64,000 bases of DNA from assembly GCA_040079935.1 (NCBI GenBank), contig JBEBJI010000006.1, positions 27,387 to 91,386 on the forward strand, in the 5' to 3' direction. Below, piece after piece: positions 32,624-41,325 of the stretch (its first letter is position 1; each line of letters begins with the position of its first letter). The notes under the pieces were generated by a model. The model saw only the letters and a list, made by a program, of their open reading frames with translations. It ran no database searches and was not told where the DNA came from. A program made the position numbers and the translations under genes. The DNA is from Methylotenera_A sp040079935. Its GTDB lineage: Bacteria > Pseudomonadota > Gammaproteobacteria > Burkholderiales > Methylophilaceae.

Positions 32624-32740
32624 CGAGGATTCCAATCAATTTACTATACAAGTTAGTATATACCGAGTATGTTAAAGTTTCCAAGCGGTTTCAAGCTAAA
32701 ATATGCATTACTTACTAAAATAAATCATTCGCTAAGTCAC

Positions 32741-33436
32741 ATGCAATATTCATCTATAAAATGGATTAATAATCAACCATATTCAATTGATTTTAATGAT
32801 ATTTATTTTAATTCAGAAGATGGTTTAGCAGAAACTGAATACGTATTTGTTGAAAAAAATCAGCTCAAACAACGTTTTGCCATGCTTAATAATAAAACTT
32901 TCACCATCATTGAAACTGGCTTTGGTACAGGCTTAAATTTTTTAGCAGTTGCCGCTCACTGGCTAGCATTGGCGCCACCTAATGCCATTTTGCATTACAT
33001 CAGTATCGAAAAATTTCCGCTAAATTTGGACGATTTACGTCGCGCGCACGCAACTTGGCCGCAGTTTGCAGAAATTTCACATGAGTTTTTGCAACATTAT
33101 ACCAATTTAAAAGCTGGAAATAACCAAATAAGCATGCCTGAAATCCGCATGGATATTAGCTTGCAGGTCGGCGATGTTTTAACTGTTTTAAAAAAAATAC
33201 AAAGCAAAGCAGACGCTTGGTTGTTAGATGGTTTTGCGCCCGCAAAGAATGCTGATATGTGGTCGCCAGAGGTATTTGCGCAAATGGCAAGATTATCAAA
33301 AAACCGCACAACATTTGCCACATTCACGAGCGCTGGCGATGTGCGCAGAGGTTTGGAGAATGCAGGATTTAAGATTGAAAAGCACGCGGGTTTTGGCAAA
33401 AAACGTGAAATGCTAAGTGGGAAATTTTTAGGGTGA
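32741..33436 (+). CDS. mnmD: MnmD, tRNA (mnm5s2U34) methyltransferase
   Basis: A 231-residue SAM-dependent methyltransferase corresponding to the N-terminal half of E. coli MnmC. It shows FTIIETGFGTGLNFL (SAM motif I), WLLDGFAPAKNADMW and KREMLSGKF. It performs the last step of mnm5s2U formation at the tRNA wobble position. I start it at ATG 32741. Residues about 131-143 (MPEIRMDISLQVG) are encoded by a copy of the dispersed palindrome. Its TGA overlaps the GTG start of the next gene, which carries the MnmC oxidoreductase half. Confidence 0.88.
   Translation: MQYSSIKWINNQPYSIDFNDIYFNSEDGLAETEYVFVEKNQLKQRFAMLNNKTFTIIETGFGTGLNFLAVAAHWLALAPPNAILHYISIEKFPLNLDDLRRAHATWPQFAEISHEFLQHYTNLKAGNNQISMPEIRMDISLQVGDVLTVLKKIQSKADAWLLDGFAPAKNADMWSPEVFAQMARLSKNRTTFATFTSAGDVRRGLENAGFKIEKHAGFGKKREMLSGKFLG
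33133..33170 (+). repeat. dispersed palindrome inside mnmD
   Basis: Exact loop GCATGGATATT with arms ATGCCTGAAATCC and AGCTTGCAGGTC. Translated as PEIRMDISLQ in the same frame as the two downstream copies in the OGT-like gene. Confidence 0.85.
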
Positions 33437-34605
33437 AAACAGCGATTGTCATCGGCGGCGGCATCGCGGGTTGCAGCACTGCTTATTTTCTCTCTCAGCG
33501 CGGCGTCCCAGTGACACTCGTCGAACGTCACGAAAATCTAGCGCAGGAAGCATCGGGCAACCCTATTGCAGTGCTTTACCCTAAATTTAGCACCAAGCCA
33601 GATGCCTCAACTTTATTGGCGTTGCAAGGTTTTGAGTTCACTTTAAACTTGCTTAAAAACCTGCCAAATTCTACCGATTTTTTTAATGCCTGCGGCATCA
33701 TTCAACTGGCTTTTAACGCACGCGAGCAAGCTCGTCAGTTAGCGCTTGGCGACAATCAATATGCGAAATTAATTGATGCAAATGCAGCAACAAAAATCGC
33801 GGGTATTGTCTTGAAAACGGGTGGTTTATATTTTCCACAAGCAGGTTGGGTTAAGCCGCAAGCCTTATGCGAAAAGCTTTGCAACCATGCGCTGATTACA
33901 AAAATGACTTCTACTAGCGCATTGACTATTAAAAAAAGCGAATTAGGATGGCAAGTGAATGATGTGCTTTTGGCAGATATTGTGGTGATTTGCAACGCCA
34001 ACGATGTGCAGCAATTTGCGCAGTATAGAAGCGCGAAAATCACGCCTATGCGTGGGCAAGTCAACTTTTTTGCAGAAAATGCGCAAAGCAAAAATATCAA
34101 GACAATTATTTGCAGCGATCACTACCTAAGCCCCGCGGTTGCTGGTTGGCACGCGATTGGCACCAGTTACGCGCCGAACGATTTAAACCAGAATATTAGT
34201 GAGTCTGATACGCGCGAAAATTTAAATGCATTGCGCAAAATGGCGCCCGAAATTGCCGAAGGTTTAGCCATAGACACCATAAAAAGTCGCGTTGCTTGGC
34301 GTAGCCAAACCCTAGATTACATACCACTTGCAGGGCGATTAATTAATGAAGAAATATTACGCAACAATCCACCACGCTTTAACGTTAATCCTGCCGATTT
34401 GCCTTGGTATGACGGCTTGTATGTGAATGCGGGGCATGGCTCTAAAGGCATGATTACCGCGCCGATTTGCGGCGAATTGATTGCCAGTTTAGCCACTAAC
34501 AGCGATTTACCAATTGAGCCAAAACTCGCATCTAAGTTAAACCCCAGTCGATTCTTGTTGCGCGAATTTGGCGCAAAACTGTTAGCAAATTCGCTGTACA
34601 AATAG
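33433..34605 (+). CDS. mnmC: MnmC-type FAD oxidoreductase (stand-alone C-terminal half)
   Basis: A 390-residue FAD-dependent enzyme of the DAO fold (VIGGGIAGCSTAYFLSQRG at the start; VNAGHGSKGMITAP near the end). It matches the oxidoreductase domain of bifunctional MnmC, which converts cmnm5(s2)U to nm5(s2)U in tRNA. In E. coli both activities are in one polypeptide; here they are separate frames joined by a 4-bp GTGA overlap, so translational coupling keeps the stoichiometry. Confidence 0.88.
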   Translation: MKTAIVIGGGIAGCSTAYFLSQRGVPVTLVERHENLAQEASGNPIAVLYPKFSTKPDASTLLALQGFEFTLNLLKNLPNSTDFFNACGIIQLAFNAREQARQLALGDNQYAKLIDANAATKIAGIVLKTGGLYFPQAGWVKPQALCEKLCNHALITKMTSTSALTIKKSELGWQVNDVLLADIVVICNANDVQQFAQYRSAKITPMRGQVNFFAENAQSKNIKTIICSDHYLSPAVAGWHAIGTSYAPNDLNQNISESDTRENLNALRKMAPEIAEGLAIDTIKSRVAWRSQTLDYIPLAGRLINEEILRNNPPRFNVNPADLPWYDGLYVNAGHGSKGMITAPICGELIASLATNSDLPIEPKLASKLNPSRFLLREFGAKLLANSLYK

Positions 34606-34618
34606 TTTAAAATGCACC

Positions 34619-36508
34619 ATGCAGAATGTGAATGAACTCTTAGCCAAAGCAAAACAAGACGAGTTGCAAGGCAACATCCATGCAGCTCTTGGCGCATATC
34701 AACAAGTGCTTCTACAACATCCTGACGAGCTTAATTTGCACGCCATTTGTGGCAACTTGTGTGTGCAACTGCAGCAATTTGAAGAAGCTGCAGGTTATTT
34801 TCGGCGCATTTTTAGCGCAGATAATAAAAATCTCGACGTACGCAATGCCTTGTGTTTTTCACTACAAGCACTTGGAAATCAAGCACATAGCACAGGAAAT
34901 TTTGCGTTAGCCGAGGCGTGCTTTCATGAGGCTACGCAGCATCAGCTTGGCAATGCAGTTTATTGGTACAACTTGGGCAATGCGCAGCGCGAGCTGGGCA
35001 AGCCCGAAAAAGCGCTAGCCAGCTTTACTCAATCACTAAAATTTGACGCAAACGATGCCGATGCACACAATAATTTAGGGAATGTGCAACGCGAGCTTGG
35101 CCAATTAGACAAGGCAATTGCCAGCTACAAAATCGCCCTGCAGCTCAACCCCCGCCTGCATCACGCGCTGGCGCACTTGGTGCATCAAAAGCAACATATT
35201 TGCGATTGGGAAGATTTAGATGCGCAAATTTTGCAACTGCGAAACCTAGTCAAAATCGAGCCGAGCGCGCAGATTTCGCCGTTTGCTTTTCTCGCCATGT
35301 CAGGCACAACGGCGCAAGAGCAAAAACAATGCGCCAGTAATTATGCAAATAATACTTTAAAAGCATGGCCTGTAAGCCGCATGGATATTGGCTCGCAGGG
35401 CATAAAAAATAGAAACTATAAACTTAAAGTTGGTTATTTTTCGGCTGATTTTAGGCTGCATCCGCTGGCTTTTTTAATCACCGAGTTGATAGAAAAACAC
35501 GATCGAAACCAATTTAAAATCTTCGCCTACTCTTACGGAAAAAATGACAAAACTCCAACGCGCAAGCGGCTTGAGAAGGCATTTGACCACTTTATCGACA
35601 TCACGAATTTGAACGATGTTGAAGCCGTGAAAAAAATTCGCAACGACGAAATTGATATTTTGATTGATTTAACGGGTTACACGCAAAGCAGCCGCAGCGG
35701 TATCGTCGCGCTTAAACCAGCGCATATTCACATCAATTGGCTGGGCTTTCCCGGAACGATGGGCGAGCTAGCTGGCAAGCCACTATTTGATTACTTGCTG
35801 GCCGATGAGAGTGTCGCGCCGAATGCTAAAGATTTTAGCGAAAAATTATTATATATACGTTGTTATCAACCGAACGATAGTATTCGGCCAACTAGCAAGC
35901 CTGCAACCCGCATGGATATTGGGTTACAAGGCAATGATTTTGTATTTTGTTGCTTTAACCAAACTTTTAAAATTACCGCAGAAGTGTTTGCCGCGTGGAT
36001 GCGCATTTTAAAACAAACGCCAAACGGCGTGCTTTGGCTGCTTGAATGTAACCAATGGGCAAAAGCCAATCTGCAAGCGGCCGCCGAGCGTGCAGGCGTT
36101 AATAAAAATCGCTTAATTTTTGCGCCACGCGTGCCAATCGCCGAACATTTAGCGCGCCATGTTCACGCGGATTTATTCCTCGACACCCTGCCCTACAATG
36201 CCCACACCACGGCTAGCGACGCGCTTTTTATGCGCTTGCCTCTGCTCACTTGCATGGGTGAAACGTTTGCCAGCCGCGTGGCGGCGAGCTTGTTGCAAAG
36301 CGTGAATATGCCTGAACTCATCACGCAGGATTTGGCAGAATACGAAACCAAAGCGCTAGATTTAGTGCAAAACCCTAAGAAATTAGCACAATTAAAACTG
36401 AAATTAAATATCGAAATTGAAAAATCCAACTTATTTAATCCAACGCAATTTGCGCGCGATTTGGAGAGTATATTTTTAGATGTGGTTAATAAACAAAAGA
36501 CTATGTAA
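34619..36508 (+). CDS. TPR protein with SPINDLY/OGT-like glycosyltransferase domain
   Basis: A 629-residue protein. Residues 1-190 are TPR repeats (for example NLGNAQRELGKPEKALASF). Residues about 270-620 form a GT41-like O-GlcNAc transferase domain, with KVGYFSADFRLHP, HINWLGFPGTMG and FNQTFKITAEVFAAW as family segments and VPIAEHL, DTLPYNAHTTASD in the nucleotide-binding part. Bacterial members glycosylate proteins such as flagellin or adhesins; the target here is unknown. Three stretches are encoded by copies of the dispersed palindrome: residues about 13-27, 249-262 and 426-438. It follows mnmC by 13 bp and precedes pilU. Confidence 0.82.
   Translation: MQNVNELLAKAKQDELQGNIHAALGAYQQVLLQHPDELNLHAICGNLCVQLQQFEEAAGYFRRIFSADNKNLDVRNALCFSLQALGNQAHSTGNFALAEACFHEATQHQLGNAVYWYNLGNAQRELGKPEKALASFTQSLKFDANDADAHNNLGNVQRELGQLDKAIASYKIALQLNPRLHHALAHLVHQKQHICDWEDLDAQILQLRNLVKIEPSAQISPFAFLAMSGTTAQEQKQCASNYANNTLKAWPVSRMDIGSQGIKNRNYKLKVGYFSADFRLHPLAFLITELIEKHDRNQFKIFAYSYGKNDKTPTRKRLEKAFDHFIDITNLNDVEAVKKIRNDEIDILIDLTGYTQSSRSGIVALKPAHIHINWLGFPGTMGELAGKPLFDYLLADESVAPNAKDFSEKLLYIRCYQPNDSIRPTSKPATRMDIGLQGNDFVFCCFNQTFKITAEVFAAWMRILKQTPNGVLWLLECNQWAKANLQAAAERAGVNKNRLIFAPRVPIAEHLARHVHADLFLDTLPYNAHTTASDALFMRLPLLTCMGETFASRVAASLLQSVNMPELITQDLAEYETKALDLVQNPKKLAQLKLKLNIEIEKSNLFNPTQFARDLESIFLDVVNKQKTM
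34659..34696 (-). repeat. probable dispersed palindrome copy in the first TPR
   Basis: On the minus strand the loop reads GCATGGATGTT. Identity to the consensus is only about 27 of 39, but it is about 80% identical to the malQ copy over 40 bases, and both encode LQGNIHAALG. TPR motifs often read GNxxAAL, so convergence cannot be ruled out. Confidence 0.5.
35363..35403 (+). repeat. dispersed palindrome inside the OGT-like gene, copy A
   Basis: Left arm ATGGCCTGTAAGCC, exact loop GCATGGATATT, right arm GGCTCGCAGGGCAT. Translated as WPVSRMDIGSQGI, between the TPR and glycosyltransferase domains. Confidence 0.92.
35895..35933 (+). repeat. dispersed palindrome inside the OGT-like gene, copy B
   Basis: Left arm ending CCTGCAACCC, exact loop GCATGGATATT, right arm GGGTTACAAGGC. 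Translated as KPATRMDIGLQG in the same frame as copy A. The inner pairs are CCC/GGG where copy A has GCC/GGC, so they have covaried. Confidence 0.92.
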
Positions 36509-36560
36509 CATTTCTAAAGTTTGTGATAAAGTAAAACAACGTTGAACGATAGGAAAACTC

Positions 36561-37655
36561 ATGGCTGCAATTGATATTACCCCAGTGTTGAAATACATGA
36601 CCGATAAAGGTGGTTCAGACCTATTTTTCAGTACAGCGGCGGCGATTCACATGGAGATTGAGGGCGAAACCACACCCGTTAATAGTCAGATTATGATGCC
36701 AGGCATGATTAAAGAAATCGCTTATTCGATTATGTCGCCCGCGCAAATCGCAGAATTTGAAGAAACCTTAGAGTGTAACTTTGCTATCGGACGTAAAGAT
36801 ATTGGTCGTTTCCGCATTAACATTTTCAGGCAACGCGGCGAAGTTGGTATGGTGATTCGCCATATTAAAACCGAGATTCCAGATTTTGATATGCTGGGAT
36901 TGCCGAATATTCTGCACGATTTAATTATGCGCAAACGTGGGCTGGTGCTTGTTGTTGGCGCGACTGGCTCGGGCAAGTCGACTACACTGGCCTCGATGAT
37001 TGATTATCGCAATGCCAACGAAAGCGGACACATTATCACCATTGAAGACCCGATTGAATTTGTCTATCAACATAAAAAATCGGTTGTGGATCAGCGCGAG
37101 GTCGGCATAGACACGCACTCTTTCGAAAATGCTTTAAAAAACGCCATGCGCCAAGCGCCAGACGTTATTTTGATTGGCGAAGTGCGCGATATGCATGGTA
37201 TGCAACAAGCGCTGGCCTACGCTGAAACAGGTCATTTGTGCCTCGCCACTTTGCATGCAAATAACGCCAATCAGGCGTTGGAACGCATTATTTCGTTCTT
37301 CCCCACTGAGGCCAAACATGGCTTGTTACTTGGCATTTCGCTCAATTTAGTTGGCATTGTCTCGCAACGATTAATTCCAGGAAAAATACAAAAGCGCGTT
37401 GCTGCGGTGGAAGTGATGATTAATACGCCGTACGTTGCCGAGTTGATACAAAAACAAAAGCTAGGCGAGATGAAAGAGATTATGGCCGACAACAATGACA
37501 TCGGCATGAACACCTTTGATCAAGCCTTATTTAGATTGTTTAGCAACGGCAAAATTGATGAAGAAAACGCGCTTGCAAATGCCGATTCGCGTAACGATTT
37601 GTCGCTAAAAATGCGTTTTGCCTCAGAAGGTGCGGCTGGCGGTTTCGGCGGCTAG
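36561..37655 (+). CDS. pilU: PilU, type IV pilus retraction ATPase
   Basis: A 364-residue PilT/PilU-family secretion ATPase with Walker A VGATGSGKST, the Asp-box segment IITIEDPIEF, Walker B VILIGEVRD and the His box ATLHANNANQALERI. Length and the C-terminal tail after LFSNGKI favour PilU over PilT. It helps retract type IV pili, normally with PilT, which is not in this window. ATG at 36561 with GATAGGA upstream. Confidence 0.88.
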   Translation: MAAIDITPVLKYMTDKGGSDLFFSTAAAIHMEIEGETTPVNSQIMMPGMIKEIAYSIMSPAQIAEFEETLECNFAIGRKDIGRFRINIFRQRGEVGMVIRHIKTEIPDFDMLGLPNILHDLIMRKRGLVLVVGATGSGKSTTLASMIDYRNANESGHIITIEDPIEFVYQHKKSVVDQREVGIDTHSFENALKNAMRQAPDVILIGEVRDMHGMQQALAYAETGHLCLATLHANNANQALERIISFFPTEAKHGLLLGISLNLVGIVSQRLIPGKIQKRVAAVEVMINTPYVAELIQKQKLGEMKEIMADNNDIGMNTFDQALFRLFSNGKIDEENALANADSRNDLSLKMRFASEGAAGGFGG

Positions 37656-37669
37656 CGTTTAGTTAATTT

Positions 37670-38551
37670 TTAGTCTTTGTGATTAAACGCAGCAATTAAC
37701 GCCGCCGCAATAATCAGGCTGCCGCCTATCCATTCATTTAAGCTCATCACCTCGTGCGCCAAATAGTACGAGGCAAATGCAGCGACTACTAGCTCAAACA
37801 AAAACAACACAGAAGCGCGAATAGCGGTGAGCTGCGTCAAGCCAAACTGCACAGAAATCGTCACCATGAATAAAAATATGGCGACCAAGCCCATCATCAA
37901 CCAACTATCTAAACTAATTTGGTTGGGATTAGGAAAGCTACTGGTTAAGAATGGCGTAAAAATCAAGGCCACGCTCATCACGCCAATCCATGTTGCAAAC
38001 GATTTGGCGCGAATGGTTAAATGATTCGATTTTCGCGTAATGATATTGGCAAAAGCAAATCCTATGCCGGCCGACAATGCGAGCCACTCAGCCGAATTTT
38101 GTGGAATTGGCCAGCGATTCGCAATATCACTAAAAGGCCCAGCAAGCATAATATATGCGCCTGTCAGAGCAATCGAAATCGAAATATAGCCAACTCTGGT
38201 AATCGGTTCCTTCAGCCAAAAGCGCGCTAACAGCAGCGTCCACAGCGGCGATAGATAAAACAGCAACATGATGCGCATCACTTCGCCATCAATCACAGAT
38301 ATCACATAACTAATATTGGCCCAGCCCGCAGCCAAACTTAGCCAGAAAATGCTTTTTGGTTGCGCAAAAATTCCGCGCCAATGCTTGCCAAAATAGATGA
38401 CACCAATCACCAAGGCCATGCCGTAGGTGTAAAAGCTAGAAGCGGCGCCAGAAACGCCTGCTTCGGCCAGCAAGCGATAGGGATACCAAATCACGCCCCA
38501 GGCTGAGGCGCCAAATAGCAAGCCAAATATTGCCAAAAAGTTTCTATTCAC
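37670..38551 (-). CDS. EamA/DMT-family transporter
   Basis: A 293-residue inner-membrane protein with about ten hydrophobic helices and two EamA repeats (for example SPLWTLLLARFWLKEPIT and FELVVAAFASYYLAHEVM). The drug/metabolite transporter superfamily exports amino acids and other metabolites; the substrate cannot be predicted. It is convergent with pilU across 14 bp and divergent from dapC. Confidence 0.8.
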   Translation of the reverse strand: MNRNFLAIFGLLFGASAWGVIWYPYRLLAEAGVSGAASSFYTYGMALVIGVIYFGKHWRGIFAQPKSIFWLSLAAGWANISYVISVIDGEVMRIMLLFYLSPLWTLLLARFWLKEPITRVGYISISIALTGAYIMLAGPFSDIANRWPIPQNSAEWLALSAGIGFAFANIITRKSNHLTIRAKSFATWIGVMSVALIFTPFLTSSFPNPNQISLDSWLMMGLVAIFLFMVTISVQFGLTQLTAIRASVLFLFELVVAAFASYYLAHEVMSLNEWIGGSLIIAAALIAAFNHKD

Positions 38552-38578
38552 ACGACTTCCTAAATTATAATGTGGCCT

Positions 38579-39760
38579 ATGAATCCAAATCTCAATCTAC
38601 TACAGGCCTACCCGTTTCAACGCCTGCGCGAATTATTTGCAGGCATTACGCCAAATCCTGCTTATTCTGCCATTAACCTATCCATTGGTGAGCCTAAACA
38701 CGCCACGCCACAGCTGATTAAAGACGCGCTGACACAGAATTTAGCAGGTTTGGCTACATACCCCACAACTATCGGCAGTTTGGCGCTTAGAGAGGCCATT
38801 TCAGCGTGGATTGCACGTCGTTACAATATTGCCGCGCCGAATCCTGAAAACGCGATTTTACCAGTGAATGGCAGTCGCGAGGCGCTATTTGCGTTTGCGC
38901 AGGTAGTGATTGATAGCACAAAGCCGAATCCAATCGTCATTTCGCCTAATCCTTTTTACCAAATTTACGAAGGCGCAGCGTTTTTGGCAGGCGCCCAGCC
39001 CTACTTTTTAAATACTTCGCCTGAAAATAATCACGCGATGGATTTTGAAAGCGTGCCAGTAGATATATTAAAGCGCGCGCAACTGGTATATGTATGTAGC
39101 CCTGGCAACCCGTCTGGCAAGGTGATGAGCCTTGCACAGTGGAAAACGCTATTTGAATTATCAGACAAATATGGCTTTGTGATTGCGGCAGACGAATGTT
39201 ATTCAGAAATTTATTTTGACGAAAATAACCCACCATTAGGTGCCCTGCAGGCCGCATCCCTATTGGCTCGCAGTCATGCCAATTTAATCGTTTTTGGCTC
39301 GCTTTCCAAGCGTTCCAACGTGCCAGGTATGCGCTCCGGCTTTGTGGCGGGCGATGAAAGAATCATCGAGAAATTCACGTTGTACCGCACCTATCACGGT
39401 TGCGCGATGAGCCCGACCGTGCAAGCTGCGTCAATCGCCGCATGGAACGATGAAGCGCACGTGATTGAAAATCGCCGACTTTACGCAGAAAAATTTAACG
39501 CCGTAACGCCAATGTTAAGTAAAGTTTTGGAAGTTGAAATGCCTGATGCAGCATTTTATTTGTGGGCGCGCAGCAAAGAAAGCGACACAGCACTTGCAGT
39601 AAAACTTTATCGTGACTTCAATATTACCGTGCTACCCGGCAGCTATTTGGCGCGCGAGGCGCATGGCGAAAACCCAGGTAAAAATTTCATCCGCATGGCA
39701 CTGGTTGCGAGCTTGGAAGAATGCGCTGAAGCCGCCAATAGAATTAATAAATTACTTTAA
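38579..39760 (+). CDS. dapC: succinyldiaminopimelate transaminase
   Basis: A 393-residue fold-type I PLP aminotransferase of lysine and peptidoglycan biosynthesis. The PLP Lys lies in FGSLSKRSNVPGMRSGF, a segment typical of DapC, and the N terminus (NLNLLQAYPFQRLREL) is also specific. I start it at ATG 38579. The segment GALQAASLLARS (residues about 221-232) is encoded by DNA resembling the dispersed palindrome, though related enzymes have similar residues there. Confidence 0.9.
   Translation: MNPNLNLLQAYPFQRLRELFAGITPNPAYSAINLSIGEPKHATPQLIKDALTQNLAGLATYPTTIGSLALREAISAWIARRYNIAAPNPENAILPVNGSREALFAFAQVVIDSTKPNPIVISPNPFYQIYEGAAFLAGAQPYFLNTSPENNHAMDFESVPVDILKRAQLVYVCSPGNPSGKVMSLAQWKTLFELSDKYGFVIAADECYSEIYFDENNPPLGALQAASLLARSHANLIVFGSLSKRSNVPGMRSGFVAGDERIIEKFTLYRTYHGCAMSPTVQAASIAAWNDEAHVIENRRLYAEKFNAVTPMLSKVLEVEMPDAAFYLWARSKESDTALAVKLYRDFNITVLPGSYLAREAHGENPGKNFIRMALVASLEECAEAANRINKLL
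39241..39277 (+). repeat. possible dispersed palindrome copy inside dapC
   Basis: TGCCCTGCAGGCCGCA, then a changed loop (TCCCTATT), then GGCTCGCAG. About 27 of 33 positions match the consensus. Homologous DapC proteins have LQAA-like residues here, so it could be chance or an ancient replacement. Confidence 0.4.
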
Positions 39761-39774
39761 CTATTATTTTTAAG

Positions 39775-40707
39775 TTATTGTTTAATATATTTATTATTTA
39801 ATCTTACCGCAAGCGAGCTCACGCCAATCAAGGCGATGCCAATAATCACTAATGCAATAGGCCAGCCAACAGCATTAGCAAAATGCTCTGCCGTGTAATA
39901 ACCGATGTAACCTAGCATCGACAGCGTGCCGACAATCAATAGCGCGCGGCTTCGCACATGCGTGCTCAAAAATATCAACAAGGCCGATAAGCCAAGGAAA
40001 GCAAGTTCTAGCGGCGAGTTTTTCACCGCATCAAACACCGACCACATTAAAATAACACCGCCGACAAAGTACCAAAATGACGCGATGGCGGCGTGTTTGG
40101 ATTGCTGTAGCGCGTAGGCGATGCAGATGAGCGACGTGCCAATGATGAAACCATTAAAATTGCCGTCCCAATCCCAAATATCAAACAAAGTCCCCAGCCC
40201 AATTGCACCAAACAAAACTGTGCCAAAAGCAAGCACCGTAAGGCGTTTAGCCCAAAAAGTTGCCGCTTGCTGCACCAACATCACGCCCGCCATAAATAAC
40301 AAGCCGTGACGCGCGTCACCGCCCGATGCGTATTCTTGCAGCATCACCAATATGCCTGTGGGTTGCAGCCACATGGCGCCTAAAAACAAAGGTGTAGCCG
40401 CCTTCTCGAAGCGCTTGTCAGTTAAACAGGTCAACGCCATGATAAACATCGCAAAACCTATGCCCAGCGTGACAATAACTCGCGCGGCAGAGCCGAAGTC
40501 ATCCCAAAACATACTAATGAATACGCCGATGCCCGCGAATACGAATATGCCGCCAATATAAGCAAATAACTTAGAAAGTACGCTAGAAGATGGCTTGGAA
40601 GCCAATATTGGTGCGGCCTGCAGGGCATGCTTAATTTCATCCAAGCTAATATTATTATTTTTAGCGAGTGAAATAATATCTTGCAATGCTTCTTCTTTTT
40701 GCGACAT
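39775..40707 (-). CDS. DUF2157 family membrane protein
   Basis: A 310-residue protein with a short cytoplasmic N terminus (about 50 residues) and about ten hydrophobic helices, matching the DUF2157 type (FAYIGGIFVFAGIGVFISMFWDD). No function is known. Residues about 26-38 (HALQAAPILASKP) are encoded by a dispersed palindrome copy that falls in the N-terminal linker before the first helix. It follows the next upstream gene by 24 bp, so these may form an operon. Confidence 0.65.
   Translation of the reverse strand: MSQKEEALQDIISLAKNNNISLDEIKHALQAAPILASKPSSSVLSKLFAYIGGIFVFAGIGVFISMFWDDFGSAARVIVTLGIGFAMFIMALTCLTDKRFEKAATPLFLGAMWLQPTGILVMLQEYASGGDARHGLLFMAGVMLVQQAATFWAKRLTVLAFGTVLFGAIGLGTLFDIWDWDGNFNGFIIGTSLICIAYALQQSKHAAIASFWYFVGGVILMWSVFDAVKNSPLELAFLGLSALLIFLSTHVRSRALLIVGTLSMLGYIGYYTAEHFANAVGWPIALVIIGIALIGVSSLAVRLNNKYIKQ
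40593..40630 (-). repeat. dispersed palindrome inside the DUF2157 gene
   Basis: On the minus strand: GCATGCCCTGCAGGCC, altered loop GCACCAATATT, GGCTTCCAAGC. It is read in the frame that would meet a stop (CTG-TAA) in the consensus; here TAA is CAG, which keeps the frame open. Confidence 0.75.
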
Positions 40708-40731
40708 GGCTTGCTCCCTATTTCTACACGC

Positions 40732-41313
40732 TTATTTTTTAATCACCCAGCCGATGAATTTCAAATCTGCATAGTAGTAATCGGGCTGATGTTGCGGTAC
40801 TTTGTAGCCAACATTACCCTTTTTAATGCGAAAGCCGCTATTGCGGTAACCCCCGCCAAATAAACCGCCTAGTAAGCCACTACTGTTGTAATTAGGGCCT
40901 TCCAGCGCATATCCATCGGGAGAAGTCAAAGAAGTATCGAGTTCCATATTTTTCGTTTCTTCTAACACCACTTCCACACCATCGCTCAACTTACTTTCAT
41001 CCACCGCAATCTCGCGCACCGTCTCGGTTTTAGCGTCATACGCCATCAACCTGTGCGAGCCCGAACTGTAATTGTTTTTATCATCGCTCTTTTTAGCTTT
41101 TACCATTAACTGTTTGTTTTTTACATTAAAATCAAGCACATATTCAGGTTTATTTTGATAATCATATTTTGTGGTGGTAAACAACATTTCATATTGCGGT
41201 GGTGTGCCAAACGATTTTGGCAGCACCGTCGCCACAAAAAACAGCACAATCAGCAAAACTGGTAACGCCAAACCAATTAGTAATACGAGATTTTCTTTCA
41301 TCCAATTTTTCAT
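40732..41313 (-). CDS. single-pass membrane protein of unknown function
   Basis: A 193-residue protein with one N-terminal membrane helix (LVLLIGLALPVLLIVLFFVA) and a periplasmic or extracytoplasmic domain rich in Tyr, Asp and Lys. It includes a Gly-rich turn (SSGLLGGLFGGGYRNSG) and ends hydrophobically (FIGWVIKK). I recognise no family. It lies 12 bp after miaA and 24 bp before the DUF2157 gene, so it is probably transcribed from the mutL-miaA side. Confidence 0.55.
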   Translation of the reverse strand: MKNWMKENLVLLIGLALPVLLIVLFFVATVLPKSFGTPPQYEMLFTTTKYDYQNKPEYVLDFNVKNKQLMVKAKKSDDKNNYSSGSHRLMAYDAKTETVREIAVDESKLSDGVEVVLEETKNMELDTSLTSPDGYALEGPNYNSSGLLGGLFGGGYRNSGFRIKKGNVGYKVPQHQPDYYYADLKFIGWVIKK

Positions 41314-41325
41314 GGCACCATATCC

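Noticed and set aside
40893..40922. Possible further palindrome copy in the single-pass membrane protein gene (SPDGYALEGP, similar to another frame of the element)
   Set aside because: Only about 19 of 30 bases match and the arms do not pair.
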